Of a stretch of DNA of 64,000 bases, positions 35,157 through 43,216 are shown piece by piece. The stretch is from UBA2330 sp035443185 (GTDB lineage Bacteria; Bacteroidota; Ignavibacteria; Tepidaquicellales; Tepidaquicellaceae). The stretch spans positions 6,625-70,624 of the forward strand of contig DAORRV010000007.1 of assembly GCA_035443185.1 (NCBI GenBank), read 5' to 3'. Numbering within the stretch: the stretch's first letter is position 1; each line of letters begins with the position of its first letter. Under the pieces are notes generated by a model. That model was not told the DNA's origin, ran no database searches, and saw only the letters and a list, made by a program, of their open reading frames with translations. Made by a program: the position numbers and the translations under genes.

Positions 35157-36152
35157 TCAAAGTGTTCTCCCTTTCCATACCGATCTACCGGATCTTGAGT
35201 GAACTACTGATCTGATACTAATATAAAGAAGCATCAGCATTTGCAAAGGATACAGCAAAATATTCATAAAAATATTCTGAGAACTAACAATAGAAACTAT
35301 GACCCTCTGCAGAATAATTATTAATATTAAGCCAATATAATATTCATTGTAAAACATTAATATTAATGGCAGTATATTTGATAAAACAATGAATAGTATA
35401 TTAAAAATAAACAGAAGGGGAGACGATGCTGAAGCTGGATAAATATTTTTCGAAAATCCCGATACTGCTTCTTTAAAACTATTATACATTCTGCAGAAAA
35501 CAAGATCATTACTTAAAAGCAGTAATGTATTATATCCGTTTTTCTTTAAATATTTTGCTATCTCAATATCTTCTACTATTTCATTTTTCACAGCGGAGTG
35601 CCCGCCGGACTTTTCGTATGTTTCTTTTTTCCATAAAATGAACTGTCCGTTAGCGCCGGCAAGGGATTTGTACTTCGGAGAGGAAATAAATTTTACAGGA
35701 ATAAAAGAAATTAACAGCCAGTTTAAAAATGGAACAACAGCTTTTTCTCCAAAACTTAAAATTATTTGTTTTGGGAATACAGATAAAATGTCTGCATTTT
35801 TATTTTGAATTTCATAAAGAGCTGAACCGACTGCATCCTTTTCCATTGTTACATCGGCATCTATAAATAAAAAATAATTACCCTCAGCATGTTTTGATAA
35901 ATTCCAGCATGCGAAATTTTTACCCCTCCAGCCATCTGGTAATGACTCTCCATTAATTATCTTTACTCTTTTATCTTCTTTTGAAGTTTTTGTAACAATT
36001 GAATTTGTCCCGTCAGTTGATGAATCGTCATAAATTACTATTTCGAGATTTGAATATGTCTGCATCATAACATTCCTTATACATTTTTCTATATACCTCT
36101 CTTCATTGCGTGCCGGTATCAGTACCGATACTAGTTCACTCGAATCCTTCAC
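35157..36152 (-). CDS. Membrane glycosyltransferase, family 2 (CrtQ/hopanoid-type)
   Basis: A 331-residue GT2 enzyme. The catalytic domain reads VSVLIPARNEERYIEKCI, VIYDDSSTDGTNSIV, then FLFIDADVTM (the DxD metal motif) and NEIVEDIEIAKYLKKNG (the ED motif that positions the base). Three to four hydrophobic segments close the C-terminus (FIFNILFIVLSNILPLILMF). The GTG start at 36152 is used because no ATG, GTG or TTG exists further up, but the frame stays open for 34 more codons and encodes an N-terminal membrane anchor (IIILIILSVIPVYTFLISII). The real start may therefore be a rare codon near 36254. Probably glycosylates a lipid or carotenoid (inference). Confidence 0.85.
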   Translation of the reverse strand: MKDSSELVSVLIPARNEERYIEKCIRNVMMQTYSNLEIVIYDDSSTDGTNSIVTKTSKEDKRVKIINGESLPDGWRGKNFACWNLSKHAEGNYFLFIDADVTMEKDAVGSALYEIQNKNADILSVFPKQIILSFGEKAVVPFLNWLLISFIPVKFISSPKYKSLAGANGQFILWKKETYEKSGGHSAVKNEIVEDIEIAKYLKKNGYNTLLLLSNDLVFCRMYNSFKEAVSGFSKNIYPASASSPLLFIFNILFIVLSNILPLILMFYNEYYIGLILIIILQRVIVSIVSSQNIFMNILLYPLQMLMLLYISIRSVVHSRSGRSVWKGRTL

Positions 36153-36332
36153 TACATTTTTCTTAAGAAACGGAGCTGTAAAAAGATTTATAATGCTTAT
36201 TAAAAAAGTGTAAACCGGTATTACAGATAATATTATTAGAATAATTATTTCCAGATGTACTATAATTTATTTTATTTAGCAGATAAAATTTGTAATTCGA
36301 TTTCGGAAAGTAGAGGCAGACAAATTAATAAA

Positions 36333-38645
36333 TCAGAACTGCATACTGATTCCGCCTACAGGAAAGAAAGCCCATTGATAAATAGTCTCAAGACTTTTAT
36401 AATCTTCATTCCAATAATATGCATATATATTCTGGCGGTCAAATAGATTTTGTATCTCAAGATAAGCAACGAGAGTCGAACTTTTAAAATTAAATTTTTT
36501 ATCAATTCTGACATCTACTCTTAAATAATACGGATATCTTGCACTGTTAAAATCGTCAGTAGCATACACGGCACGGTTCACTTGTTTTGAAGCAACGGGA
36601 TTGATTGGCGTGTAAGGTCTTCCGCCTGAATATTTAAATTTGAAGCCGGCGAGCCAGCCGTCATTGAACTGGTATCCGGCGATAAGCGTGAACTGACTTC
36701 CCGGATCGAATGCACCGGGCTTTTCTCCGCCAGCAAGTGCTGTAAATCCTGAGTGTATATATGAATAACTTAAAAGACCATAAAGTCCGGTATTGGATAA
36801 TTTTTTTTGTAATGAAATATCAAAACCTTCTGTCGAACCGTTACCTGCACTTACTGCTTCACCAACAATATTAGGTCCGAAATCCGCTCCCCCATCAATC
36901 AGAATATAAGTCGGAATGTCCTGCCATACAGGATAATCTTTATACTGCTTGTAAAAAAATTCGACAGTGGCTTTGAGATCGCTCGCTAAATAGTGATCAA
37001 TGCCTGCAATGTAATGTTCGCATCTGATATCATTAAGCCGGAAATTTTCAGGGCTGGCACTGAGCCAGATGTATTCAGGTGACTGATAATAAATTCCCCA
37101 TGCAGCATTTAATGAAGTGATCGGTGAGAGCAGGTAAGAAGCTCCGATGCGCGGTGAAAAATAAGTCGGCAGTCTTAGATAGTCAAAGTAATCAACTCTG
37201 ATACCTGTATTCAGGATCAGTCTGTCGTCAAATAATTTGTAAGAAAGATTTCCATGCGCAAATAATTTATAAGTATTAAAAGAAGTGTTTGTGTTAATTG
37301 TATCATAAGCATAACCTGCAGCACTTGTATCACCCCTGAGAAAAATTTCATTGTTTATGCCGGCTAACTTTGTGCCGATACCGGTGTTCAGCAGCAGCGT
37401 TTCAGAAAGCTGATAATTCAGATTTGATCTGACAGTGATCTCATTATTGTCTGCAGTGTTTCGGAATTTCACGTCAGCAGTTTGTCCATCGATCTGAATT
37501 ATATAATTATTCAGATAAGTATTTGAAACCACTGTTTCGAGATAACCATTGCGGAAAAGTTTTTTATAATTTAATCCGAGAGCATATATTTTCTGATCGT
37601 CATCTGAATTTCCAAACGGATTATTTTCGGCTGACTCACCTGAGAAATCAATTTTGTCAATTCCTGCAAGTCCTATAAGTGTCAGCCTGTCATTCGGACT
37701 CAGGTCATAAACAGCTTTGAGATTAAAGTCCCAGTAATTCGGGACAGACGTAAGACGGATGGCATCCTGAATAAGCTCGAGATAACTTCTCCTTACAGAA
37801 AAAAGGAATGAACCGTTCTCTGTAACTGGTCCTTCGATGATCGCTCCGAATCCGGAAATGGAAAGATTTATATCTCCGTAAAATGATTTTCGGTTTCCCT
37901 CGCGAAAACTAATATCAACCACACCTGAAAGCCTGTCTCCGTATAAAGACGGAAATCCGCCGGTCAGCATGGTCGTTTCGAAAATGAATTTGGAATTTAT
38001 AAATCCGATTGCGCCGCTTGATGAACCTTCTGTGCCAAAGTGATTTATATTCGGAATATCGATGCCGTCTATAATAATAAGATTTTCTGCAGGTGATCCG
38101 CCTCTGACTATGATATCATTTCTCTGATCATTACCAATGGCAATGCCCGGAGCAGACTGCAGCATACGGGAAATATCTTCCGTAGCACCCGGTGCACGGC
38201 GGATCTCCTCGTAGTCAAGATTAATAGAGCTGAGATTTACGTCCGAGCTTTGTATAAAAAAATTTCCTTCAACATCTATTACAGAAGTTTTATATCCTTT
38301 TGGTTTTATTTTTACTGTAAGTTCAAGAGGTTTGCTTGCATATAAAACGAGATCTGATCTAACCATCGGTTCATATCCGGCAGCAGTGATCTGAATCTGA
38401 TATGAATCATATTTCAGATTATCAAAATAAAATTCACCTTCGGAATTTGTCCCTGTCTTAAATTTCGTCCTTAAAATTTCAATAACCGCTCCCTCGACAG
38501 GAGCTTCAGTCTCATTGTCAATTATCTTCCCTTTTAATATTCCATTATCTTTGTCAGGATTAGTATAATCTGTTTTATCCGATTGGGATAAAGAAATATT
38601 TGAGCAAATTAAAATAATGGAAACAATAAACAGGCGGATCAGCAT
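36333..38645 (-). CDS. TonB-dependent outer-membrane receptor with carboxypeptidase-like domain
   Basis: A 770-residue receptor. A signal peptide (FIVSIILICSNISLSQ) leads into a carboxypeptidase regulatory-like domain (GKIIDNETEAPVEGAVIEIL), then the plug (QSAPGIAIGNDQRNDIIVRG, PAENLIIIDGIDIPNINHFG) and a C-terminal 22-strand barrel ending in Phe (GGISMQF). It imports a large substrate such as a siderophore or oligosaccharide by TonB energy. No SusD partner, TonB or regulator is adjacent, so the substrate is unknown. Plug and barrel are complete. Confidence 0.93.
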   Translation of the reverse strand: MLIRLFIVSIILICSNISLSQSDKTDYTNPDKDNGILKGKIIDNETEAPVEGAVIEILRTKFKTGTNSEGEFYFDNLKYDSYQIQITAAGYEPMVRSDLVLYASKPLELTVKIKPKGYKTSVIDVEGNFFIQSSDVNLSSINLDYEEIRRAPGATEDISRMLQSAPGIAIGNDQRNDIIVRGGSPAENLIIIDGIDIPNINHFGTEGSSSGAIGFINSKFIFETTMLTGGFPSLYGDRLSGVVDISFREGNRKSFYGDINLSISGFGAIIEGPVTENGSFLFSVRRSYLELIQDAIRLTSVPNYWDFNLKAVYDLSPNDRLTLIGLAGIDKIDFSGESAENNPFGNSDDDQKIYALGLNYKKLFRNGYLETVVSNTYLNNYIIQIDGQTADVKFRNTADNNEITVRSNLNYQLSETLLLNTGIGTKLAGINNEIFLRGDTSAAGYAYDTINTNTSFNTYKLFAHGNLSYKLFDDRLILNTGIRVDYFDYLRLPTYFSPRIGASYLLSPITSLNAAWGIYYQSPEYIWLSASPENFRLNDIRCEHYIAGIDHYLASDLKATVEFFYKQYKDYPVWQDIPTYILIDGGADFGPNIVGEAVSAGNGSTEGFDISLQKKLSNTGLYGLLSYSYIHSGFTALAGGEKPGAFDPGSQFTLIAGYQFNDGWLAGFKFKYSGGRPYTPINPVASKQVNRAVYATDDFNSARYPYYLRVDVRIDKKFNFKSSTLVAYLEIQNLFDRQNIYAYYWNEDYKSLETIYQWAFFPVGGISMQF

Positions 38646-38744
38646 CTGAATATTTAATTTATAAAAAATTGTTTATCAAAATATATTTATCGTCTGTCTA
38701 ATTAAAGTTAATAATGTGAGGTTTTAATTCTAATTTTGAATATT

Positions 38745-38850
38745 GCCTCAAAGACTCCAAGTGAATAACAATAAATCTATTATCTGAATGATGAATGGAG
38801 TGAGTTTTTAATTTTTTTTAACTTTGAGGCTTAGTGTCTTAGAGGTAACT
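38745..38850. repeat. Inverted-repeat element, CTCAAAG family, copy E (106 bp)
   Basis: The left arm GCCTCAAAGACTCCAAGTG faces AACTTTGAGGCTTAGTGTCT on the right (38819-38843), continuing TTAGAGGTAACT. The arms pair out of register at some positions, but the words match other copies. Lies in the divergent gap between the TonB receptor and the VOC lipid-anchored-like protein. Confidence 0.65.
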
Positions 38851-38953
38851 ATATTCTATTTTGTTAAATCCGACATCTAAGATAAATTTTTATAATTTTA
38901 TAATAAGATTATTATTGTATTTTAGATTTAAAATCAAAAATAAAATCAGAAAT

Positions 38954-39820
38954 ATGAGAAAAAAGATTTCAGTAATTTCAAAATTATTATTTATATCAGC
39001 ACTGGCATTGATCTGGTTTGGCAGCCGGTCGGGAAATGTTTCTTCAGACAGTTCATCTCCGGAGGGATATAAATACGGGCAGGTAGTATGGAGAGATCTC
39101 GTCACGCCAAATCCAAAAGCAGCAGCAGAATTTTATAATAAAGTATTCGGATGGACCTCGTCGCAGGTCGGCACTGATGAGCAGCCATACTGGGTTTTTA
39201 AAAGCAACGGAAAACCAGTTGGCGGAATGCATCTGATGTCAGAAGCAAGAAAAGGAGCTGGCGGAGAATGGGTGCAGTATTATTCTGTGAGTTCACTCGA
39301 AGATGTAATCAAAAAATCAAAGACAGCAGGAGGAGAATTGGTAGTGTCACCGTTGGAAGTGGAAGGACGCGGAACAGTTGCACTTATTTCAGATCCGCAG
39401 AAAGCATATTTTGCATTGTTAAAACCTGAGAAAGGAAATTTCAGTGATGCAAAACCAATGGATTATGAATTTCTCTGGAATGAACTCTGGTCAAATGATA
39501 TTGATAAATCGGTTGAATTTTATAAGTCAACTTTCGGATCAACGACAGAGACGAAAGAAGATGATGACAGACCATATACTTTGCTCCTTAATAATAATCA
39601 GCCGATTTCAGGAATAATAAAAAACCCCGTTGACAATGTCAGAAGCCACTGGATGCAGTACGTGAAAGTCTCTGATGTAAAATCTATTGAGCAGAAAGCA
39701 ATTGACGCAGGAGCAAAAATGATAATCAAATCAGACTCTACCGTCAGAAAAGGTACTGTATCGATCTTTACCGATCCGACCGGTGCACCGATCGCAATTC
39801 AGAAATGGCCGATCGAATAA
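38954..39820 (+). CDS. Exported two-domain VOC protein
   Basis: ATG 38954 was chosen because it gives a signal-like start (VISKLLFISALALIWFGS); an upstream in-frame frame adds only non-typical residues. Two tandem VOC modules follow (about residues 42-155 and 170-288), with GQVVWRDLVTPNPKAAAEFY opening the first and EFLWNELWSNDIDKSVEFYK the second. VOC proteins are normally cytoplasmic, so an exported tandem form is uncommon. The lipobox Cys is absent: the expected position reads WFGSRSG. A weak TTG-N19-TAAATTTT pair lies at 38861-38890. Confidence 0.82.
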   Translation: MRKKISVISKLLFISALALIWFGSRSGNVSSDSSSPEGYKYGQVVWRDLVTPNPKAAAEFYNKVFGWTSSQVGTDEQPYWVFKSNGKPVGGMHLMSEARKGAGGEWVQYYSVSSLEDVIKKSKTAGGELVVSPLEVEGRGTVALISDPQKAYFALLKPEKGNFSDAKPMDYEFLWNELWSNDIDKSVEFYKSTFGSTTETKEDDDRPYTLLLNNNQPISGIIKNPVDNVRSHWMQYVKVSDVKSIEQKAIDAGAKMIIKSDSTVRKGTVSIFTDPTGAPIAIQKWPIE

Positions 39821-39891
39821 ATAACAGAATATAATTTCTCAGATAATTGATCAGAACGATTTACTGAATAAAAAATTTTAACAATAAAAAA

Positions 39892-40080
39892 ATGAACAAA
39901 ATAATTTTATATATTTTAATTGCAATAACAGCTTTTACAGTCTATTCATGCGCAGGAGTTACGGTTAGTTCGGGAGTGGGATATGGAATGTACGGCGGAC
40001 CATACGGATACGGCACATATGGTTATTCACCCCGGGTTAATGTTGGCATGTACGGTGGTGGGTTCAGGTATTATCCGTGA
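39892..40080 (+). CDS. Small Gly/Tyr-rich lipoprotein
   Basis: A 62-residue protein. A hydrophobic leader ends in the lipobox-like VYSCAG, so the mature form probably begins at Cys20. The rest is built of Gly and Tyr (GYGMYGGPYGYGTYGYSP, GMYGGGFRYYP), a low-complexity composition seen in surface or cell-wall associated small proteins. No known family. Its small size makes it easy to miss in annotation. Confidence 0.65.
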   Translation: MNKIILYILIAITAFTVYSCAGVTVSSGVGYGMYGGPYGYGTYGYSPRVNVGMYGGGFRYYP

Positions 40081-40276
40081 TGATTAAATTTAAAAAAAAG
40101 ATTTTTAATAATTTTTGTACAGCAACTATATAAGTTTACCGTGTCTGAATTAAATTTAAAATTCAGACTTTAAATCTTTAGGATCTTTTTTCAAAATTCA
40201 ATCAGTCATAAATTTATTATTCCCTTATCAAAATAAATTTGTCGCATTAAACCCCTAATAATGGCGTAAATGCATT

Positions 40277-40307
40277 TTGAATAATAATCAAAATAATGGT
40301 ATCTTTG
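40277..40307 (+). promoter_or_regulatory. Bacteroidota-type promoter upstream of the VOC gene
   Basis: TTG at 40277-40279 and TATCTTTG at 40300-40307, a perfect TAnnTTTG, separated by 20 bp. It lies 68 bp before the ATG of the VOC gene. Confidence 0.7.
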
Positions 40308-40374
40308 TAAAAGCTGCTGAATGAATTTAAAATAATCATCAGCGGAATTAAAAAAATTTAAATAAATAATTATC

Positions 40375-40791
40375 ATGAGTAAAAAAATGTGTCCTGTAGT
40401 TCATTTTGAAATGCCATATGAAGACAAAAGCCGTGCAATTGATTTCTATGAAAAGGTATTCGGATGGAGATCGCAGATGCTCGGTCCTGAAATGGGGAAT
40501 TATGTGGTCGTGTCAACTTCTGAAACTGATGAAAAAACTCACATGCCAAAAGAGCCCGGTAAGATAGGCGGCGGTTTATTTGAAAAGACTGAAAACAATA
40601 AAAGTACTTCCGTTGTGATTGCTGTCGAGGATATTCAGGCTGCCATGAAAAATGTAGCCGATGCAGGCGGTGAAGTATTAGGAGGTATGAATCCGGGAGA
40701 GCCTGATGATATTCCGGGAGTCGGACTTTACTGTGCAATTAAAGACAGTGAAGGAAATCTCGTCGGAATTCTTCAGCCAAAAGGGATGTAA
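40375..40791 (+). CDS. VOC-family (PhnB/glyoxalase-like) protein
   Basis: A 138-residue VOC protein starting MCPVVHFEMPYEDKSRAIDF, with VFGWRSQMLGPEMGNYVVV in the first half and VGLYCAIKDSEGNLVGIL in the second. The His of VHFEMP and the Glu of the last strand (SEGN) could be ligands, as in the glyoxalase I type, but a full HxE/HxE set was not confirmed. It has its own promoter and terminator, so it is a single-gene unit. Probably cytoplasmic, unlike the exported VOC protein just upstream. Confidence 0.88.
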   Translation: MSKKMCPVVHFEMPYEDKSRAIDFYEKVFGWRSQMLGPEMGNYVVVSTSETDEKTHMPKEPGKIGGGLFEKTENNKSTSVVIAVEDIQAAMKNVADAGGEVLGGMNPGEPDDIPGVGLYCAIKDSEGNLVGILQPKGM

Positions 40792-40821
40792 ATTTTCTTT
40801 TTGAATTTTATTTTTACTTTA

Positions 40822-40853
40822 GACGTCAGGATATTTTGTTCTGACGTTTTTAA
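40822..40853 (+). terminator. Intrinsic terminator of the VOC gene
   Basis: ACGTCAG (40823-40829) and CTGACGT (40841-40847) form a 7-bp stem with an 11-nt loop, followed by TTTTT. Nearly identical to the terminator at 41601. Confidence 0.85.
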
Positions 40854-40922
40854 TTTATACTTATCAGTTTAATATTAATATATACACATTATGAAAAGAG
40901 TTCTCTTTAATAATTTAAACAA

Positions 40923-40953
40923 TTGAATCTCATTTTCTAAATCAATAATTTTG
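40923..40953 (+). promoter_or_regulatory. Bacteroidota-type promoter upstream of the DUF1579-like gene
   Basis: TTG at 40923-40925, a 20-bp spacer, TAATTTTG at 40946-40953. The whole block (AATTGAATCTCATTTTC, then TAAATC) resembles that at 41699 before the GH16-like gene. Confidence 0.75.
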
Positions 40954-40982
40954 CTCATTCATAAAATTAATAAAAATCATTA

Positions 40983-41504
40983 ATGAAAACTCTCTCCTGT
41001 ATTATTATTGCTCTTACTTTTTTTATTTTTTCAGAAAATTCTTATTCTCAGTCTTGGCTTCCAAAACCGGTCGAATCGGTTTATGCTGATGCCCTGACCG
41101 GTACATGGACCTCAGAGCCTTACGAGTTCATGGGAAATACTAACACAGATGTTGTAACTTGCAGCAAAATTCTGAACAGTCAGTATCTTGAGATCGATTT
41201 TAAAAGAACTGATAACACCGGATTCACATATGAAGGAAAAGAAATTGTTTCTGTTAGTCCAGACGGAAATATGAATGGAATGTATTACGACATTATGGGA
41301 AAAGAAAAGGCTTTATCTTATACCGGTTCAAAAGACGGAGATAAGCTGATACTCATGGGTATAAGTCCTGTAGGTAAAGGTTCACGTGAAATAATCATTG
41401 ACGGAAACACAATGACTCACAATGTTAAATTCGTAATGTCTGATGATGCAGATTCTTCAGCACCCGAACAAAATATTAAGATCATTTATAATAAAACGAA
41501 TTAA
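40983..41504 (+). CDS. Exported DUF1579/lipocalin-like protein
   Basis: A 173-residue protein with a signal peptide (IIIALTFFIFSENSYSQ). The mature part starts DALTGTWTSEPYEFMG, and the strand pattern, with ILNSQYLEIDFKRTDN and YYDIMGKEKALSYTGSKDGD, fits a DUF1579-like small beta-barrel that may bind a hydrophobic ligand. No catalytic residue seen. Its own promoter and terminator frame it, so it is monocistronic. The exact family is uncertain. Confidence 0.68.
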   Translation: MKTLSCIIIALTFFIFSENSYSQSWLPKPVESVYADALTGTWTSEPYEFMGNTNTDVVTCSKILNSQYLEIDFKRTDNTGFTYEGKEIVSVSPDGNMNGMYYDIMGKEKALSYTGSKDGDKLILMGISPVGKGSREIIIDGNTMTHNVKFVMSDDADSSAPEQNIKIIYNKTN

Positions 41505-41600
41505 TATTTTTTAATTTATTGTGATCTGTTTTTTGCAAATTTTAAGCGGCAGTAAATTATTAAAAAGCTCACTTTCAACTTAAATAATTTTTTTAAATAA

Positions 41601-41632
41601 GACGTCAGGAATATTCTTTCTGACGTTTTTAT
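41601..41632 (+). terminator. Intrinsic terminator of the DUF1579-like gene
   Basis: ACGTCAG (41602-41608) pairs with CTGACGT (41620-41626) and is followed by TTTTT. Stem sequence and length match the terminator at 40822. Confidence 0.85.
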
Positions 41633-41700
41633 CTTTATAAATCCATCCTGATTAGCTGACTTCAGTTATTGAAAAGATATATCGTCTAGAATTTAAACAA

Positions 41701-41731
41701 TTGAATTTTATTTTCTAAATTTATACTTTTG
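41701..41731 (+). promoter_or_regulatory. Bacteroidota-type promoter upstream of the GH16-like gene
   Basis: TTG at 41701-41703, a 20-bp spacer, TACTTTTG at 41724-41731, an exact TAnnTTTG. The start codon lies 38 bp downstream. It shares most bases with the promoter at 40923. Confidence 0.78.
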
Positions 41732-41769
41732 CTCACCCCCATATTATTTAAAATTAAATTAAAACTCTC

Positions 41770-42789
41770 ATGAAAAGTCTTATCATTTTATTTTTATCAC
41801 TATTATTAATTTCGTGCGGCGGATCGGATGATAATGAATCGAACTTGGCATCTCAGGCTGAAACCATTTATGCACCGGCTGAGAGAACAGATGACGATGA
41901 TGACTTAGATAATGATAATGTAATGATGAGAGGAAACTGTACACCGCCGAATTTAAAACTCGATGTCAATATCAACAGAAAATACTGCAAAACAGATGAC
42001 TGTCTGATAGAATTTGCAGGATACTGGTGGTGGACAAATTATCAATACACCGGATCACCAAACTGGTTCTGGAATCAGGGGCAGGCATGGAGTCCGGGCA
42101 ATGCATCAGTTGACAGTGAAGGTCTTCACCTGAGAGTAAAAAAAGATGACCTCGGAGGCGGACTGGACTGGATGGCGTCTGAAGTAGTTGCAGTTTATAA
42201 AAGCGATAAGAAAACTCTTGCAGGCACAGGATACGGAACCTACCTTGTTTCAGCCCGCGTAAAAAGTGCTGATTCATGGGATAAGCTTGATAAGAATGTT
42301 GCATTCGGATTGTTTACTTTTCAAAATGACAGAACCGGTCCGGTAAACAATCCATACAGAGAGATCGACCTTGCGGAGATTTCAAGATGGGGCACACCGC
42401 CAAACAGCAATGTCAGCGACACAAGACTTTATACAGGAAATGCCCAGTTCGCAATTCAGGAATGGGATAAAAATCAGAAGAACCTTCACAGATATACCAT
42501 CAGCAACAATGTAAAAGAAATTACGCTGGTTATGAAATGGACTAATGAAAAAACGCCGGTTACATTCTCACAGTACAACGGAATTTATACACTGGATAAT
42601 CTTCCCGCAACACCTAATAATACATTCACGACTGCCGCCGATCAGAACCAGTACGTACCTGCAGACGGCTGTCAGCTTTTTCATATGAATCTGTGGATGG
42701 GAAATTATGGTCAGGGAAATAAACATCCGGGACCGAGCAATAATCAGGTGCAGGAAGTGGTGGTGACTAATTTTCAATATAAACCCTGA
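41770..42789 (+). CDS. GH16-like glycoside hydrolase lipoprotein
   Basis: A 339-residue lipoprotein: LLLISC gives the lipobox (Cys16), followed by an acidic linker (DDDDDLDNDN, residues 41-50). The catalytic part is a jelly-roll of the concanavalin-like type with the GH16 active-site motif ExDxxE at residues 198-203 (EIDLAE within REIDLAEISRWG), where two Glu act as nucleophile and acid/base. WWWTNYQYTGSPNWFWNQG and SARVKSADSWD are aromatic-rich segments that could line a glycan cleft. It may cut beta-1,3/1,4-glucan or agar-like polymer (inference). It has its own promoter. Confidence 0.8.
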   Translation: MKSLIILFLSLLLISCGGSDDNESNLASQAETIYAPAERTDDDDDLDNDNVMMRGNCTPPNLKLDVNINRKYCKTDDCLIEFAGYWWWTNYQYTGSPNWFWNQGQAWSPGNASVDSEGLHLRVKKDDLGGGLDWMASEVVAVYKSDKKTLAGTGYGTYLVSARVKSADSWDKLDKNVAFGLFTFQNDRTGPVNNPYREIDLAEISRWGTPPNSNVSDTRLYTGNAQFAIQEWDKNQKNLHRYTISNNVKEITLVMKWTNEKTPVTFSQYNGIYTLDNLPATPNNTFTTAADQNQYVPADGCQLFHMNLWMGNYGQGNKHPGPSNNQVQEVVVTNFQYKP

Positions 42790-42889
42790 TCAATATTAAA
42801 TATTAAATTTTAAATATTAAATGTTTGGAGCTGAAATAATTAACTGGCTTTGTAAGACCTTACTAATTTTATAATAGCAGTTGATCTCG

Positions 42890-43018
42890 TTTGAGCCGAT
42901 GTTGATGTTTAAAAAGTTTGCGAATAAAAAAGTGTGTTTTGAATTAAATAACTATGCAAACTTTTTTATCACCAACAATCGTGAATGTTCAATTATAAAT
43001 GTTCAATGTGCAGTGATT
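42890..43018. repeat. Inverted-repeat family 2 (TTTGAGC...CACCAACA), copy 1
   Basis: The left part TTGAGCC then TGTTGATGTTTAAAAAGTTTGC pairs imperfectly with GCAAACTTTTTTATCACCAACA on the right (near 42956-42977), so it can fold as a long hairpin. It is followed by AATGTTCAATGTGCAGTGAT. Copies 2 and 3 share these words. Confidence 0.6.
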
Positions 43019-43038
43019 TTCCCGGGACGGCGAAATAT

Positions 43039-43142
43039 TTTGAGCCCCGGTTAAGTTTCTATAAGTTTGCGAATAAATAAGTATGATTTGAATTTAAAAC
43101 CTGTGTAAACTATTTGATCAGATATTGCAAATGTCCAATGAT
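43039..43142. repeat. Inverted-repeat family 2, copy 2 (partial)
   Basis: It begins TTTGAGCCCCGG (43039), then TAAGTTTGCGAATAAATAAGT and TGATTTGAATTTAAAACC, and ends GTCCAATGATC near 43143. The right arm with CACCAACA is replaced by TATTTGATCAGATATTGC, so it is degenerate compared with copies 1 and 3. Confidence 0.55.
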
Positions 43143-43216
43143 CTTCATATCGGAGTCTCCGGTAAATTTAAATCAATAAAACAATTTCATGTTTATTATA
43201 ACTTTTAAATTATTTG

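Noticed and set aside
40373..40738. Minus-strand frame over the VOC gene
   Set aside because: It is antisense to an intact VOC gene with its own promoter and terminator.
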